From assembly GCA_001796315.1 (NCBI GenBank), contig MGME01000019.1, positions 21,798 through 85,797 of the forward strand: a DNA stretch of 64,000 bases. The letters run 5' to 3'. Below, in pieces: positions 8,702 through 17,917 of this stretch. Source of the stretch: Chlamydiae bacterium RIFCSPLOWO2_12_FULL_49_12 (GTDB lineage Bacteria; Chlamydiota; Chlamydiia; Chlamydiales; Rhabdochlamydiaceae). A program made the translations under genes and the position numbers. Position 1 is the stretch's first letter; each line of letters opens with the position of its first letter. The notes beneath the pieces were generated by a model. It ran no database searches. It was not told where the DNA came from and saw nothing but the letters and a program-made list of their open reading frames with translations.

Positions 8702-9545
8702 TCAAAAACTCAAACGGGCAGTCAAACAAGAGTGCCGCCGGATTTTGATCCCATGGAACAGGGGGCTGGGAGATATTGCCCTAGGACTGTACGCTCTTGT
8801 CTACCGGATTCGCAAGGCGATTCCGGACGCCCGCATTACCTTTGTTACGCGTCCCGACCTTGCAGAAGGCTTCAAACTTTTAGACAATGTGGAAACCATT
8901 ATTGTCAAAGAGTGGGTGAGGGGACGAGCCGTTAGCCTGGAAGAAGCGGTCGACCTCTCCGCTTTTGATCTCATTTTGGAAGATCCCGATCCGAGCCGCT
9001 GGCTCCGCTCCCAGATCGGCAGCCTCGTTCCGAAACTGCTCTGGGCGCCCTCCTGGGATGAGGAGTGGAAGCGTTTCGGTCTGGAAGAGAGAGAGTACGT
9101 CGGCGTCCATGTCCAGACGGAGACACAATACCCCTATGAAAAGAACTGGCTTGTGAAAAAATGGACGCAGCTTTTTGAGCAGCTCACGGAGAGACAAGAG
9201 AAAGAGGTTCTCCTCTTCGGGCTTCAGCCTACCCACTCTTTTCCTCTTCCTCATGTGATCGATATGCGCGGCAAGACCACTCTTTTTGAGATGCTCTCGA
9301 TCATCAAAAATTGCTGTCCCTATCTCATCGCTCCCGATTCGGGAGTGCTTTCTTTAACCTATTTTCTTGCCGTCTCTTTTCCCATTCGCATCGTCTCTCT
9401 ATGGGCCGATCCCAACCAGGGAGTCCTCAAACAGGCCGTTTCCTCTCCCAATCCCCAGCTTGTCCACATTCCTTTGTTTGGAAGAGATCAGGATATTTCC
9501 ACGATCGAAGTAGCCTCTGTCGTCGAAGCGCTGGTCGGACCATGA
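8658..9545 (+). CDS. Second GT9-like glycosyltransferase (divergent)
   Basis: 295 aa from the ATG at 8658, after GAGAAGGG. The N-terminus has RILIPWNRGLGDIALGLYAL, a GT9-like loop, and APDSGVLSLTYFLA near residue 240 occupies the position of the donor-site motif. It is more divergent than its upstream neighbour and lacks the family's usual NDSGPMH. It most likely transfers a sugar in LPS core assembly; the substrate cannot be deduced. Its TGA overlaps the ATG of the UDP-sugar pyrophosphorylase gene (ATGA at 9542). Confidence 0.75.
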   Translation: MLKRLWKKFGPNPLDQKLKRAVKQECRRILIPWNRGLGDIALGLYALVYRIRKAIPDARITFVTRPDLAEGFKLLDNVETIIVKEWVRGRAVSLEEAVDLSAFDLILEDPDPSRWLRSQIGSLVPKLLWAPSWDEEWKRFGLEEREYVGVHVQTETQYPYEKNWLVKKWTQLFEQLTERQEKEVLLFGLQPTHSFPLPHVIDMRGKTTLFEMLSIIKNCCPYLIAPDSGVLSLTYFLAVSFPIRIVSLWADPNQGVLKQAVSSPNPQLVHIPLFGRDQDISTIEVASVVEALVGP

Positions 9546-10543
9546 CGGGCTCTTTTTTTCCTTTGGTTTCCTGCAAAGAGGCGGGAAGCTTCCCGAGATT
9601 AAAGGAGGGTCAGGAGCTGATTGCTCAAGGTCTTTTGGGCTGCCTTCTGCTTGCCGGAGGAGAGGGGTCTCGCCTGGGATGGGAGGGGCCAAAAGGAACC
9701 TTCCCCATCACGCCGATTCAAAAGAAGTCGCTCTTTGAGCTCTTCTCTGAAAAGATTCTTGCCGCAGGACGGCAAGCCGGAGTGAAGATTCCCCTCTCTA
9801 TCATGACCTCTCCTCTCAACCACGACGCCACGGCCCTGTTTTTTAAACGGAATCAAAGTTTTGGCCTCTCATCTCAAGAGCTCTTTTTCTTTCAGCAGGG
9901 CATGCGGCCTCTGTTAGACCTGAACAAGCGTCCTCTTGGTAAGAGCGGTCCGGATGGAAACGGATGCGCCCTTACGCGCTTTGTCGAGAGCGGCCTCTTC
10001 GAGCAGTGGTGGAAAAGAGGCATTCGCTATCTCAACCTCTTCCTTGTCGACAATCCCCTATCGGATCCTTGCGATGCAGAGCTTTTGGGCCATCACCTCT
10101 TTGAAGGGGCCGACTGGACGGTCAAAGGCGTCCGGCGCAAGGATCCAACCGAAAAAGTCGGCGTTTTGGGGGTGTCGGAGGGAAAGCTCTTCATCATCGA
10201 ATATACGGATCTTCCTCCAAGCGACGCTCTTCGCTTTCCTTTTGCAAACAGCGGCATGTACTGCATCAGTATGGAGCTCGTCTTTGCTCTCGCTAAAGAA
10301 AAAGAGTCTCTTTTGCCTCTCCATCTTGTCTTAAAATCCGAAAAAGAGAGGCAGTTCTACAAGCAGGAGACCTTCCTCTTTGACCTTCTTCCTTATGCAA
10401 AAAAAGCTCAGGCCGTTCTCTACCCTCGAGAGCGTGTCTTTGCCCCTTTTAAGACGATGGAAGATCTCCCGGGGGTGAGGGCGGCGCTTCAGGAGAATGG
10501 CCGAAGAATCTTCGAAGAGGCGACAGAAAAGCGCCGCCTTTGA
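9542..10543 (+). CDS. UDP-sugar pyrophosphorylase (eukaryotic-type UDPGP/UAP family)
   Basis: 333 aa. The nucleotide-binding signature LAGGEGSRLGWEGPKGTFPI near residue 38 identifies the UDPGP family, which makes UDP-GlcNAc or UDP-Glc from UTP and the sugar 1-phosphate. GPDGNGC and LVDNPLSDPC correspond to uracil- and sugar-binding loops. Chlamydiae carry a gene of this family next to gpsA (CT715/CT714 in C. trachomatis), and gpsA follows here after about 100 bp, which supports the call. The ATGA overlap with the previous gene decides the start. Whether GlcNAc-1-P or Glc-1-P is the substrate is not visible. Confidence 0.88.
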   Translation: MTGSFFPLVSCKEAGSFPRLKEGQELIAQGLLGCLLLAGGEGSRLGWEGPKGTFPITPIQKKSLFELFSEKILAAGRQAGVKIPLSIMTSPLNHDATALFFKRNQSFGLSSQELFFFQQGMRPLLDLNKRPLGKSGPDGNGCALTRFVESGLFEQWWKRGIRYLNLFLVDNPLSDPCDAELLGHHLFEGADWTVKGVRRKDPTEKVGVLGVSEGKLFIIEYTDLPPSDALRFPFANSGMYCISMELVFALAKEKESLLPLHLVLKSEKERQFYKQETFLFDLLPYAKKAQAVLYPRERVFAPFKTMEDLPGVRAALQENGRRIFEEATEKRRL

Positions 10544-10651
10544 GTTCTCCTCCCTCTTTATATACAAACAACTTCAAAAAATGGTGAATTTGGGGCTTGA
10601 GGTTGATGCTCAAACTCAAACCTGATAATCTTCTCTTAATTGGAGTCCGTG

Positions 10652-11653
10652 ATGAAAAAGATCGGCTATTTGGGAGCGGGGACGTGGGGCTTTAGCCTGG
10701 GGTGCCTTCTTGCATCCAAAGGGCATCGGGTGACTTTGTGGTCTGTTCTCCCCGAAATTACCGAGATGTTGAGAAAGACCCGCGAACATCCCAAACTGCC
10801 CGGTTACAGGGCGCCGGAAAACGTCTCTTTTACAAGCGATCTGCAAGAGGCTCTGCTCGGAGCTGACTACCTTGTAGAATCCGTGACCTCTGCCGGGGTG
10901 CGCCCCGTCTTTGAACAAGTGCTTGCGCTGGGAGGAGCTTTTTGTCCCATTGTCTTAACCTCGAAGGGGATTGAGCAGGATAGCGGGCTGCTTCTCCCGG
11001 AGGTGGTTCTGCAGGTTTTGGGAGAGGACCGCCGGGATCAAATCGCCTGTATCAGCGGTCCTACCCATGCAGAAGAGGTGATTCAAAAACTCCCTTCGGT
11101 CTTAGTCGGCAGCGCCTATGATAAAGAGCTCATGTATGAGATTTGCGACCTCTTCCTCACTCCCTTTTTTCGCCTCTATCCCAATTACGACATTCATGGA
11201 GTGGCCTTTGGCGGAGCCATGAAAAATATCATCGCGGTTGCCTGCGGCATCTCCGACGGCCTGGGTTTTGGCGACAACACCAAGGCTGCCTTGATCACCA
11301 GAGGGTTGCATGAGATCCGCAAACTCTCCTTTACAAAGGGGTGCAATCCCGAAACATTAAACGGCCTTTCGGGACTGGGAGATCTCTGCGTGACGTGCAT
11401 GTCGACTTTAAGTCGCAATTACCAGTTTGGAAGATATCTTGCGGAAGGACTCGATCCTCAGGCGGCAAAGGAGAGAGTGGGGATGGCCGTCGAGGGAATC
11501 TATACCGTCATTTCCGCCGTGCAGCTGAGCGAAAAATACAACATTCCCATCCCCATCTCCCGAGCGGTCTACGCAGTAGTTTACGAAAAATTCGATCCCA
11601 GAGAAGCGGTAAAGGTCCTTTTCCAAAGACAGATCAAAGACGAGCATCTATAA
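10652..11653 (+). CDS. gpsA: Glycerol-3-phosphate dehydrogenase [NAD(P)+]
   Basis: 333 aa. It reduces dihydroxyacetone phosphate to sn-glycerol-3-phosphate for phospholipid synthesis. The N-terminal dinucleotide-binding loop is IGYLGAGTWGFSLG. The catalytic and substrate-binding core is GAMKNIIAVACGISDGLG followed by NTKAALITRGLHE and LSGLGDLCVTC, all standard for GpsA. I chose the ATG at 10652 (MKKIGYLG) over an upstream TTG at 10640. Only 3 bp separate its stop from the next start, so it is co-transcribed with the NAD(P)HX repair gene. Confidence 0.97.
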   Translation: MKKIGYLGAGTWGFSLGCLLASKGHRVTLWSVLPEITEMLRKTREHPKLPGYRAPENVSFTSDLQEALLGADYLVESVTSAGVRPVFEQVLALGGAFCPIVLTSKGIEQDSGLLLPEVVLQVLGEDRRDQIACISGPTHAEEVIQKLPSVLVGSAYDKELMYEICDLFLTPFFRLYPNYDIHGVAFGGAMKNIIAVACGISDGLGFGDNTKAALITRGLHEIRKLSFTKGCNPETLNGLSGLGDLCVTCMSTLSRNYQFGRYLAEGLDPQAAKERVGMAVEGIYTVISAVQLSEKYNIPIPISRAVYAVVYEKFDPREAVKVLFQRQIKDEHL

Positions 11654-11656
11654 AAC

Positions 11657-13168
11657 ATGAAGAGCTTAGAAGGAGTCAAAGTTGTCACAGCCGAAGAGAT
11701 GGCGCGCATCGAACGGAGCGCCTGCGATTGCGGAGCATCCGATGAGGCCTTCATGGAGAGCGCCGGCAAAGGGATTGCGCATCTTACCGAAGAGTTTGTC
11801 TTGGAGTGCAACGGCGCCAAACAGGCTCTTTTGCTTGTCGGCAAGGGGAACAATGGCGGGGATGCTTATGTCGCGGGACGGCTCCTCAAGGAGCGGGGAT
11901 TTTGCGTCTCTGCCCTGCATCTTTTTCCTTTGGCCGACTGCAGCCCCTTGTGTCAAACGGAGTGCAGGCGCTTCCAGGAGAGCGGAGGGCAGGTCTCTTT
12001 TCCCAAAGGGGAAGAGGAGCTCCTCTTTCCAGAAGAGGGAATAGTCCTCGACGGCCTGGTTGGAACGGGTTTTCAGGGAAAGGCTGAAGGCCTCGTGGCG
12101 GCAGCCATCGAGAGGGCGAATCGCTCAGCTCTTCCTTTGCTCGCCATCGACATCCCTTCAGGACTCAACGGAAATACAGGGGAAGTGGGAAGTGTGGCCG
12201 TCCGCGCTACCCTTACCTTCTACCTGGGACTTCCCAAAATCGGCTTTTTTCTAAAAAGCGGCTGGGAGAGGGTCGGCGAACTGATGCGGGTGGATTTCGG
12301 TTTAGAAAAGCAGTTTATCGAAGAGGCAAAGGCGGAGGCCTTTCTTTTGCATGAAGAGGCTCTCTCTTCTCTGCTGCCTCCCCTTTTGCGCACGCGGCAC
12401 AAGTACCAGGCAGGCTATGTCCTGGGCATCGGCGCCTCGCAGGCGATGCCGGGAGCGGCCCTTCTGGCCTCGCTTGCCGCTCTTCGCTCGGGAGCCGGCT
12501 TGGTGCGGCTCTTCTATCCTGAAGGGATGGAAGAGGCGCTCTCTTCCGCTCCCTACGAACTCATCAAAGAGGGGTGGGACCTGAAAGAGGACAAGCGGAT
12601 CCGGGAGGAGATGGCGCGGGCCAAAGCAATGTTTCTCGGACCCGGCATGGGACGGAGCAAGGAGGCAAAGCGCGCTTTTTTACATCTTCTTGGAAAGATC
12701 AAGCTCCCTTGCGTCCTCGACGCCGACGCTCTTTATTTTTTGAGCGAAGAAAAAGAGAGAGAGCTTCCGGAGATCTCTCTCTTTACGCCGCACCATCAAG
12801 AGATGCAAAGACTTCTTTCCCCAACGGAAAATCTCTGGACCGGAACGCAAAAATTTGCCGATCAAAAAGATGTCACGGTGGTCCTCAAGGGAGCGCCTTC
12901 TGTGATCTTCCACCCTTTTACGGCTCCGCTGATTGTCCCTTACGGAGATCCCGGCATGGCAACGGCCGGAACGGGAGACGTGTTGACGGGCGTTCTGGCC
13001 GCTCTTCTAGCCCAGGGGCTCTCTCCCAAAGAGGCGGCTGCCTTGGGAGTCTTCCTTCATGCCATAGCGGGCGAGGCGGCCGCCTTTGAAAAGAGTTCTT
13101 ACGCGATGATTGCTTCCGACGTCATTGACTTCCTCCCTGAGGCGTTTAATCAGCTTTTGGGCAGCTGA
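11657..13168 (+). CDS. nnr: Bifunctional NAD(P)HX epimerase / ADP-dependent dehydratase
   Basis: 503 aa. The N-terminal YjeF_N domain (residues about 1-210) has LLVGKGNNGGDAYVAGRLL and the catalytic region DIPSGLNGNTGEV. The C-terminal ribokinase-like domain (about 235-500) starts YVLGIGASQAMPGAALLA and ends with the dehydratase signature GTGDVLTGVLAALLAQG. The enzyme repairs hydrated NADH and NADPH. The gene follows gpsA by 3 bp, which may link it to NAD(P)H use. Its last 19 bp overlap the 3' end of the convergent ankyrin-like gene. Confidence 0.95.
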   Translation: MKSLEGVKVVTAEEMARIERSACDCGASDEAFMESAGKGIAHLTEEFVLECNGAKQALLLVGKGNNGGDAYVAGRLLKERGFCVSALHLFPLADCSPLCQTECRRFQESGGQVSFPKGEEELLFPEEGIVLDGLVGTGFQGKAEGLVAAAIERANRSALPLLAIDIPSGLNGNTGEVGSVAVRATLTFYLGLPKIGFFLKSGWERVGELMRVDFGLEKQFIEEAKAEAFLLHEEALSSLLPPLLRTRHKYQAGYVLGIGASQAMPGAALLASLAALRSGAGLVRLFYPEGMEEALSSAPYELIKEGWDLKEDKRIREEMARAKAMFLGPGMGRSKEAKRAFLHLLGKIKLPCVLDADALYFLSEEKERELPEISLFTPHHQEMQRLLSPTENLWTGTQKFADQKDVTVVLKGAPSVIFHPFTAPLIVPYGDPGMATAGTGDVLTGVLAALLAQGLSPKEAAALGVFLHAIAGEAAAFEKSSYAMIASDVIDFLPEAFNQLLGS

Positions 13169-14346
13169 GAGCGGCCGTTTAAGAGGCGGTGGAGATGGTC
13201 GATGATGGCAGCGTGCCCTCCTTCTAAAGCTGCAGTTAGCGTCGTTCCGTTCGGAGCGACGCCCAAGGCGAGCAGGGATTCATAGAGAGAGACGTTTGCA
13301 CTTTGCACGGCATAGTTGAGCGTTAGAAGATTGGGAACCAGGCCTCTTTGAACGAGAGCTGCAAAAATGAGAAATTGACCTCCTGCCGCAGCGGCGTTTA
13401 ACGTCGCATAAGTAGGTAAGACGCCGCGTTGTAGGATGATTGCAAAAAGAGAGTGGTTGCCCATCCTTGCCGCGAGATTAAGAGTGAGGGTATTGGGTTC
13501 AATTCCCCTGTTCATTAAGAAAAGAAAGAAGGGAATCTTGTCCCAGAGAACGGCATGGTTCAAGATGTCAGGAGTGGGGATGACGCCAAGATCTAAACTC
13601 GCTTGAAAGAGCGCGTACTCATCGCTTTCGATGCAGCGCATCAGCGTCTCCAGATTGGGTGGAACTCTTAAACTTATTAGAGCTTGGATGATCTCTTGGC
13701 AGCCTCCTTCGATGGCGTTGTTTAATGTGGTGGGATCGGGTCGGTTCGTTGGGTCAAGAAGGGAGTAAATGGTTTGAAAGAGGGCGAAATTTCCTCCGGC
13801 GGCGGCATGGTTTAAGGTGAGAAGGTCCGGCTCAATCCCGAGCGAGAGCAGCCGGTATGCGATCTCTTCGTTTTCATTTTCGACGGCACTGTCTAAAGTC
13901 TCGGCGCCGGGTTCTATCCCCGCATCAAGAAAAATTTCGAAGAGGTCTTTGTCATCGACTCCTGCGGCAAGATTTAAACTTTCGAGAGTGGGAGCTATAC
14001 CGTATTCTAAAAGAGCGATCGCAAGCTCTTTTTGCCCGCTTTCCACCGCATGACCGAGCGTCTCTTCATTTGGCTGGACGCCTCTTGCTAACAGGAAGCG
14101 GCAAAGAGCGTTGAGGCGGAGTTCGGTAGCGAAGTTGAGCGTTTCCGTGTTCGCCTCTACTTTGTTGGTGAGGAAAAAATAGGAGGCGATGTCGGGAGTC
14201 TCTGCAAGTCCTCTTTGAATGTTCACATGCTCGCCCCAGCAAACTCGAGAGATGCGTTGGACTTTTTCTTGCAATTCGGAAATGTGGACATTTCCATTTC
14301 TGCATTGTACCAATTTGAGGATGCAAAGATCGGTTAGGCTAATCAT
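13150..14346 (-). CDS. Ankyrin-like repeat protein
   Basis: 398 aa without a signal peptide. From residue 60 to the end it consists of about ten repeats of 33-35 residues with the pattern GxxPxxxTLNxAxxxGxxxLFxxLLxxG, e.g. GIEPNTLTLNLAARMGNHSLF. These are ankyrin-type helical hairpins in which the usual TPLHxAA core is replaced by TLNxA. The first 55 residues (MISLTDLCILKLVQCRNG) form a different, probably globular cap. Such proteins often act on host targets in intracellular bacteria, but no export signal is visible. It lies tail to tail with nnr and head to head with the GNAT-ASCH gene. Confidence 0.85.
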   Translation of the reverse strand: MISLTDLCILKLVQCRNGNVHISELQEKVQRISRVCWGEHVNIQRGLAETPDIASYFFLTNKVEANTETLNFATELRLNALCRFLLARGVQPNEETLGHAVESGQKELAIALLEYGIAPTLESLNLAAGVDDKDLFEIFLDAGIEPGAETLDSAVENENEEIAYRLLSLGIEPDLLTLNHAAAGGNFALFQTIYSLLDPTNRPDPTTLNNAIEGGCQEIIQALISLRVPPNLETLMRCIESDEYALFQASLDLGVIPTPDILNHAVLWDKIPFFLFLMNRGIEPNTLTLNLAARMGNHSLFAIILQRGVLPTYATLNAAAAGGQFLIFAALVQRGLVPNLLTLNYAVQSANVSLYESLLALGVAPNGTTLTAALEGGHAAIIDHLHRLLNGRSQLPKS

Positions 14347-14491
14347 CTTTTTTTTGAAGTTATTAAGAATAAAGCATAGGATGAAAGAAGTTATAAAAGC
14401 AATTGGTTTTTTTGTTAAAATTAATTTTTCCTGTTTAGTTTTTTCTCATCATTGTTTATGATGCTTCTTCTTTGTTGCATAGGTATAAACA

Positions 14492-15505
14492 ATGGCTTCT
14501 ATACAGACATGTCACTCTTTAAAAACGGCTCCGGCCGTTCGCTTTGTTCCCTGCAACGGAAAGACGGAGAATTTTTCAGCCGTCTCCCGTATCTTGCAGG
14601 GGCGCCTCGCCCCCCTCTATGGAGATCAACATCTCTCTGTTGAGAAAATCAGGCAAAGTACGGATCGCCGCTGCGAAATTCTGCTCTCCGAAGAAGATCC
14701 TGTGGGAGTCCTTGTTTACAAGTACTTTCCCACGAATGAATTTGCAAAAGAGGGGATCGATCGGAGCATCGAGATCAAAACGCTCTTTTTGATCCATCCC
14801 GAGAGGGATTCCGGAAGAGGGTTCGGCTCTCTTTTGTTAAAGCGGGTAGAGCGCTACGCCACCGAATACTTTCAGGCCAAAGGGGTCCATGTCACGGTTT
14901 CGGAAATGCAGAAAGATTCTGTAGGATTTTTTCAAAAAAAGGGATTTAAAGAGATGGCGCGCTGGGAAGGCAAGTATCAAAAAGGGGTCAAAGAGTCGCT
15001 ATTGTTCAAAAAGCTCTGCTCTTGTCCTGAAAAAAAGGCAGAGGCGGTACACAGAATTCCTTTAAAGCGGCAGTATCTTGAACTCATCAGAAGAGGTCTA
15101 AAGACCAAAGAGGGAAGGATCGATACGGGGCCTTTCAAAGCGCTTCGCGTCGGCGATGCCGTCTCTTTTTTTTCCGGTTCTCTCTGTGTGGCCTGCCGCA
15201 TCGAAGAGATTAAAGCTTATCCCACATTTAAAGAGATGCTTCAAGATGGAGGAGTGGAAGCCTTCCTGCCCAACAATCACAACTTGGAGGACGCGGTTGC
15301 CCTCTACCACAGCTTGCCGGGCTACAAAGAAAAGGAGAGACGCTTCGGAACCCTCGCTCTGACGCTGCGCCTTGAGGATCAAGCGGAAGCTGAGAGAAAA
15401 ACGAGCGGGCTTGGGAAGAGAGAACGAGAAGATGCGGACGGAGACGAGTTCGTGAGCGAGAGCAAAAAGGCGCGCCGCTTTTTCGAGCCCTCTTTTAGGA
15501 GATAG
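14492..15505 (+). CDS. GNAT acetyltransferase fused to ASCH domain, NLS-like tail
   Basis: 337 aa. Residues about 15-170 resemble a GNAT N-acetyltransferase: IEIKTLFLIHPERDSGRGFG gives the beta4/acetyl-CoA pyrophosphate loop (R-x-x-G-x-G) and SVGFFQKKGFKEM the typical C-terminal strand. Residues about 190-300 resemble an ASCH/PUA-like RNA-binding domain: RQYLELIRRGLKTKEGRI and a later F-GSLCVACRIEEI. The last 35 residues are charged, with KRERED, an acidic stretch and SKKARRFF, like a bipartite nuclear localisation signal. The tail resembles that of the Sel1 protein at 4753-6234. The WD40 gene starts 4 bp after the stop. An RNA or protein acetylation role is inference. Confidence 0.8.
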   Translation: MASIQTCHSLKTAPAVRFVPCNGKTENFSAVSRILQGRLAPLYGDQHLSVEKIRQSTDRRCEILLSEEDPVGVLVYKYFPTNEFAKEGIDRSIEIKTLFLIHPERDSGRGFGSLLLKRVERYATEYFQAKGVHVTVSEMQKDSVGFFQKKGFKEMARWEGKYQKGVKESLLFKKLCSCPEKKAEAVHRIPLKRQYLELIRRGLKTKEGRIDTGPFKALRVGDAVSFFSGSLCVACRIEEIKAYPTFKEMLQDGGVEAFLPNNHNLEDAVALYHSLPGYKEKERRFGTLALTLRLEDQAEAERKTSGLGKREREDADGDEFVSESKKARRFFEPSFRR

Positions 15506-15508
15506 GCG

Positions 15509-16603
15509 ATGGCGATTTCAACGTCCGGAAAAGAAGCTGTTTCAGCGCTTGCCGAGCCCCCTTCTCGGACATGGCGCATTCCGGCAAGACCGTTAAAGGT
15601 CATCAGGAATGCGCATGCCGACGACATTCACGCCCTAATCAAAGATCCTTCCGGCGCTTTCTTGAGCGGCTCAAAGGATACGAGCATTAAAAAATGGTCT
15701 CACGAGGGAGAGCTCGAGTGGGAGATGGCCTCTCGCGGAGGCTATCCCTATTGGGTGACGGCCCTTGCGGTCTTTGACGACGGAAAGTGGGTGAGCGGCA
15801 GCCGGGACGGCCGGATGCGCTTGAGCGAAGCCAATGGCGAGAGCGTTCGGGAATGGAACTGCAGCATGCTTCCCGGACAACATCTGTGCAAAGAGAGAAA
15901 CTATGTGCGTATCAACTGTATCACCGCGCTTCCTCTTTCCTCTTTGGGGAGGCGTTTTTTTACCGGGATGCCCACCTCTATTTTGTTTTGGAATCTCGAA
16001 GAAGGGGATGCTCCCTTTCACCAAAAAGTCAGTAAAAACGATTGGGTCTACTGCATTGAACCTCTCATCAATGAGCGGCTGGCGATTGTCACCGGTTCCG
16101 ATCTTTCCCTTTGGAGCTTTCAAGAGGAGGCCAGGCAATGCATCTTAGAGAAACGGCTGATTCAGGATCGCACAAGATACTCCTATGGAGAGCAGCGGCC
16201 TCACATCTCCTCGTTGATCTGCTTGAAAACAGATCCAGGCAAGCTGGCGATGGCCGCTTTTGACGGAAGCGTGCGAGTCTATGACTTGATGCGTCAGGAG
16301 ATCTGCAACAGCTACCGGGAACATGAGGGAAGGGCGTGGAGCGTCGTCTCTTTAAATGACAATATATTGGCGAGCGGCGCGGATGACCGGACGATTAAGT
16401 TGTGGGATTTAAGAGAGAAACAGAGCGTCGGCCTCCTCAAGGGCCATCCCGGACGCGTCTCCTCTCTTCTTGCTTTGGAAGAGAACCTGCTTTTGGCCGG
16501 CTCCTGTCCCGACCGGATCCGGGCCGCTGGAGACAAAGGATGCATCACGTATTGGGATTTCCGCAGGGTGGAGTCATCCTCCTCATGCTCAGCGGCTTCC
16601 TAG
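15509..16603 (+). CDS. WD40-repeat beta-propeller protein
   Basis: 364 aa, no signal peptide. WD40-type blades are clear: AHADDIHALIKDPSG then FLSGSKDTSIKKW near residue 35-60, and HEGRAWSVVSLNDNI then LASGADDRTIKLWDL near residue 270-305, followed by a further GHPGRVSSLLAL blade. The middle blades are more diverged; about seven units fit the length. WD40 proteins are scaffolds and are common in eukaryotes. The gene lies 4 bp after the GNAT-ASCH gene and is probably co-expressed, so the two products may act together. The target is unknown. Confidence 0.88.
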   Translation: MAISTSGKEAVSALAEPPSRTWRIPARPLKVIRNAHADDIHALIKDPSGAFLSGSKDTSIKKWSHEGELEWEMASRGGYPYWVTALAVFDDGKWVSGSRDGRMRLSEANGESVREWNCSMLPGQHLCKERNYVRINCITALPLSSLGRRFFTGMPTSILFWNLEEGDAPFHQKVSKNDWVYCIEPLINERLAIVTGSDLSLWSFQEEARQCILEKRLIQDRTRYSYGEQRPHISSLICLKTDPGKLAMAAFDGSVRVYDLMRQEICNSYREHEGRAWSVVSLNDNILASGADDRTIKLWDLREKQSVGLLKGHPGRVSSLLALEENLLLAGSCPDRIRAAGDKGCITYWDFRRVESSSSCSAAS

Positions 16604-16711
16604 CCATCTTACAGAATCTTGATTTTTCTTGGAAAAATCCTAGCATCCCGGCGTTGCCGCGCAGCGCATCTTGTCGCCTGTTTGAGGCTCCGGTTAATAA
16701 AAAAATTAGAC

Positions 16712-16740
16712 TTGCCTGTTCCAAAAACACCTTGTAAAAT
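16712..16740 (+). promoter_or_regulatory. Putative sigma-70-type promoter of the DUF4143 ATPase gene
   Basis: TTGCCT (-35) and TAAAAT (-10) are separated by 17 bp and end 34 bp before the ATG at 16775. Five of six -10 positions fit the consensus. The 16604-16774 gap shows nothing else. Confidence 0.4.
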
Positions 16741-16774
16741 CTAAATCAGATTAAGAAATTGCAAGGCAATAAAA

Positions 16775-17908
16775 ATGGAAAGACGTAAGTATCTAAAAAC
16801 TATAGAGATGCACTTTCGTATCCATCCCGCCTGTGCAATCTTGGGCCCCCGCCAGGTAGGAAAAACCACATTGGCGAAAATGTTTCTCGATCACGTCAGT
16901 CCGAAAAGTTTTCATTTTTTCGATCTTGAAAACCCTCTGGATCAAGCTAGAATGGAAAATCCGATGCTCGCTTTATCCAAACTAACCGATAGGCTAATTG
17001 TTATTGATGAGATCCAAAGAGCTCCCGAGCTCTTCCCTGTCATTCGAGTGCTCATTGATGATAAACAAAAACAACAACAATTTCTTATTTTGGGTAGCGC
17101 CTCAAGAGATCTGATCCGCCAGTCTTCTGAGACCTTAGCCGGCAGGATCGGTTATATGGAACTCATGCCGTTTTCCCTTGATGAAGTGGACCATGATAGC
17201 GAACTCCTCTGGCGCCGAGGCGGATTTCCCCTTTCGTATTTAGCCAATAGCGATGAAGAGAGCTTTCTTTGGCGCCAATCTTACATCGCAACGTTTCTGG
17301 AAAGAGATATTCCCAATCTAGGATTCCAGATCCCTCCCCGGCAAATGAGGCGGTTTTGGCTCATGCTTGTTCACTATCACGGTCAAATATTCCACGCCAG
17401 CGAACTGGGAAAATCTCTCGGTATTTCCGATCACATGGTTCGAAAATATCTCGATATTCTGGCCGGAACGTTTATGATTCGCATTCTTCTGCCCTGGCAC
17501 GAAAATTTAGAAAAAAGGCAAATCAAATCGCCAAAAATTTATTTTCGCGACAGCGGTATCCTCAATGCGTTGATTGGAATTCGAAACCAGGCCGAAATGG
17601 ATACGTATCCAAAAATGGGATCCTTTTGGGAGGGATTTGCTTTAGAAGAAATGATCCGTCAGACAGAGGCTGCTTCAGAAGAGTGTTACTTTTGGGGAAC
17701 TCAATCGAAAGCAGAATTAGATTTACTGATTCTAAAAAATGGCAAGAGGATCGGATTCGAGTTTAAATATACCGATGCTCCCAAAATCACGCCTTCCATG
17801 CGGATTGCCTGCGAAGATTTGAATCTAGATCATCTCTATGTCGTTTATCCCGGGACAGAGACGTTTGCTCTTTCTGAAAACATCACTGCCCGAGGGCTTG
17901 TTGAATAA
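16775..17908 (+). CDS. AAA ATPase with C-terminal DUF4143 domain
   Basis: 377 aa. The Walker A motif is GPRQVGKTT (residues 24-32), Walker B is LIVIDEIQRAPE, and sensor residues lie in FLILGSASRDLI. The second half has the DUF4143 pattern with a winged-helix-like part (LGKSLGISDHMVRKYLDIL) and a C-terminal stretch with ELDLLI and IGFEFKYTDAP, which resembles a PD-(D/E)XK nuclease core. This family is patchily distributed and often moves between genomes. Codon use looks more AT-rich than in the neighbours, which supports transfer. The cellular role of the family is not established. A 164-bp palindrome starts 10 bp after the stop. Confidence 0.9.
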   Translation: MERRKYLKTIEMHFRIHPACAILGPRQVGKTTLAKMFLDHVSPKSFHFFDLENPLDQARMENPMLALSKLTDRLIVIDEIQRAPELFPVIRVLIDDKQKQQQFLILGSASRDLIRQSSETLAGRIGYMELMPFSLDEVDHDSELLWRRGGFPLSYLANSDEESFLWRQSYIATFLERDIPNLGFQIPPRQMRRFWLMLVHYHGQIFHASELGKSLGISDHMVRKYLDILAGTFMIRILLPWHENLEKRQIKSPKIYFRDSGILNALIGIRNQAEMDTYPKMGSFWEGFALEEMIRQTEAASEECYFWGTQSKAELDLLILKNGKRIGFEFKYTDAPKITPSMRIACEDLNLDHLYVVYPGTETFALSENITARGLVE

Positions 17909-17917
17909 AAAATAATT

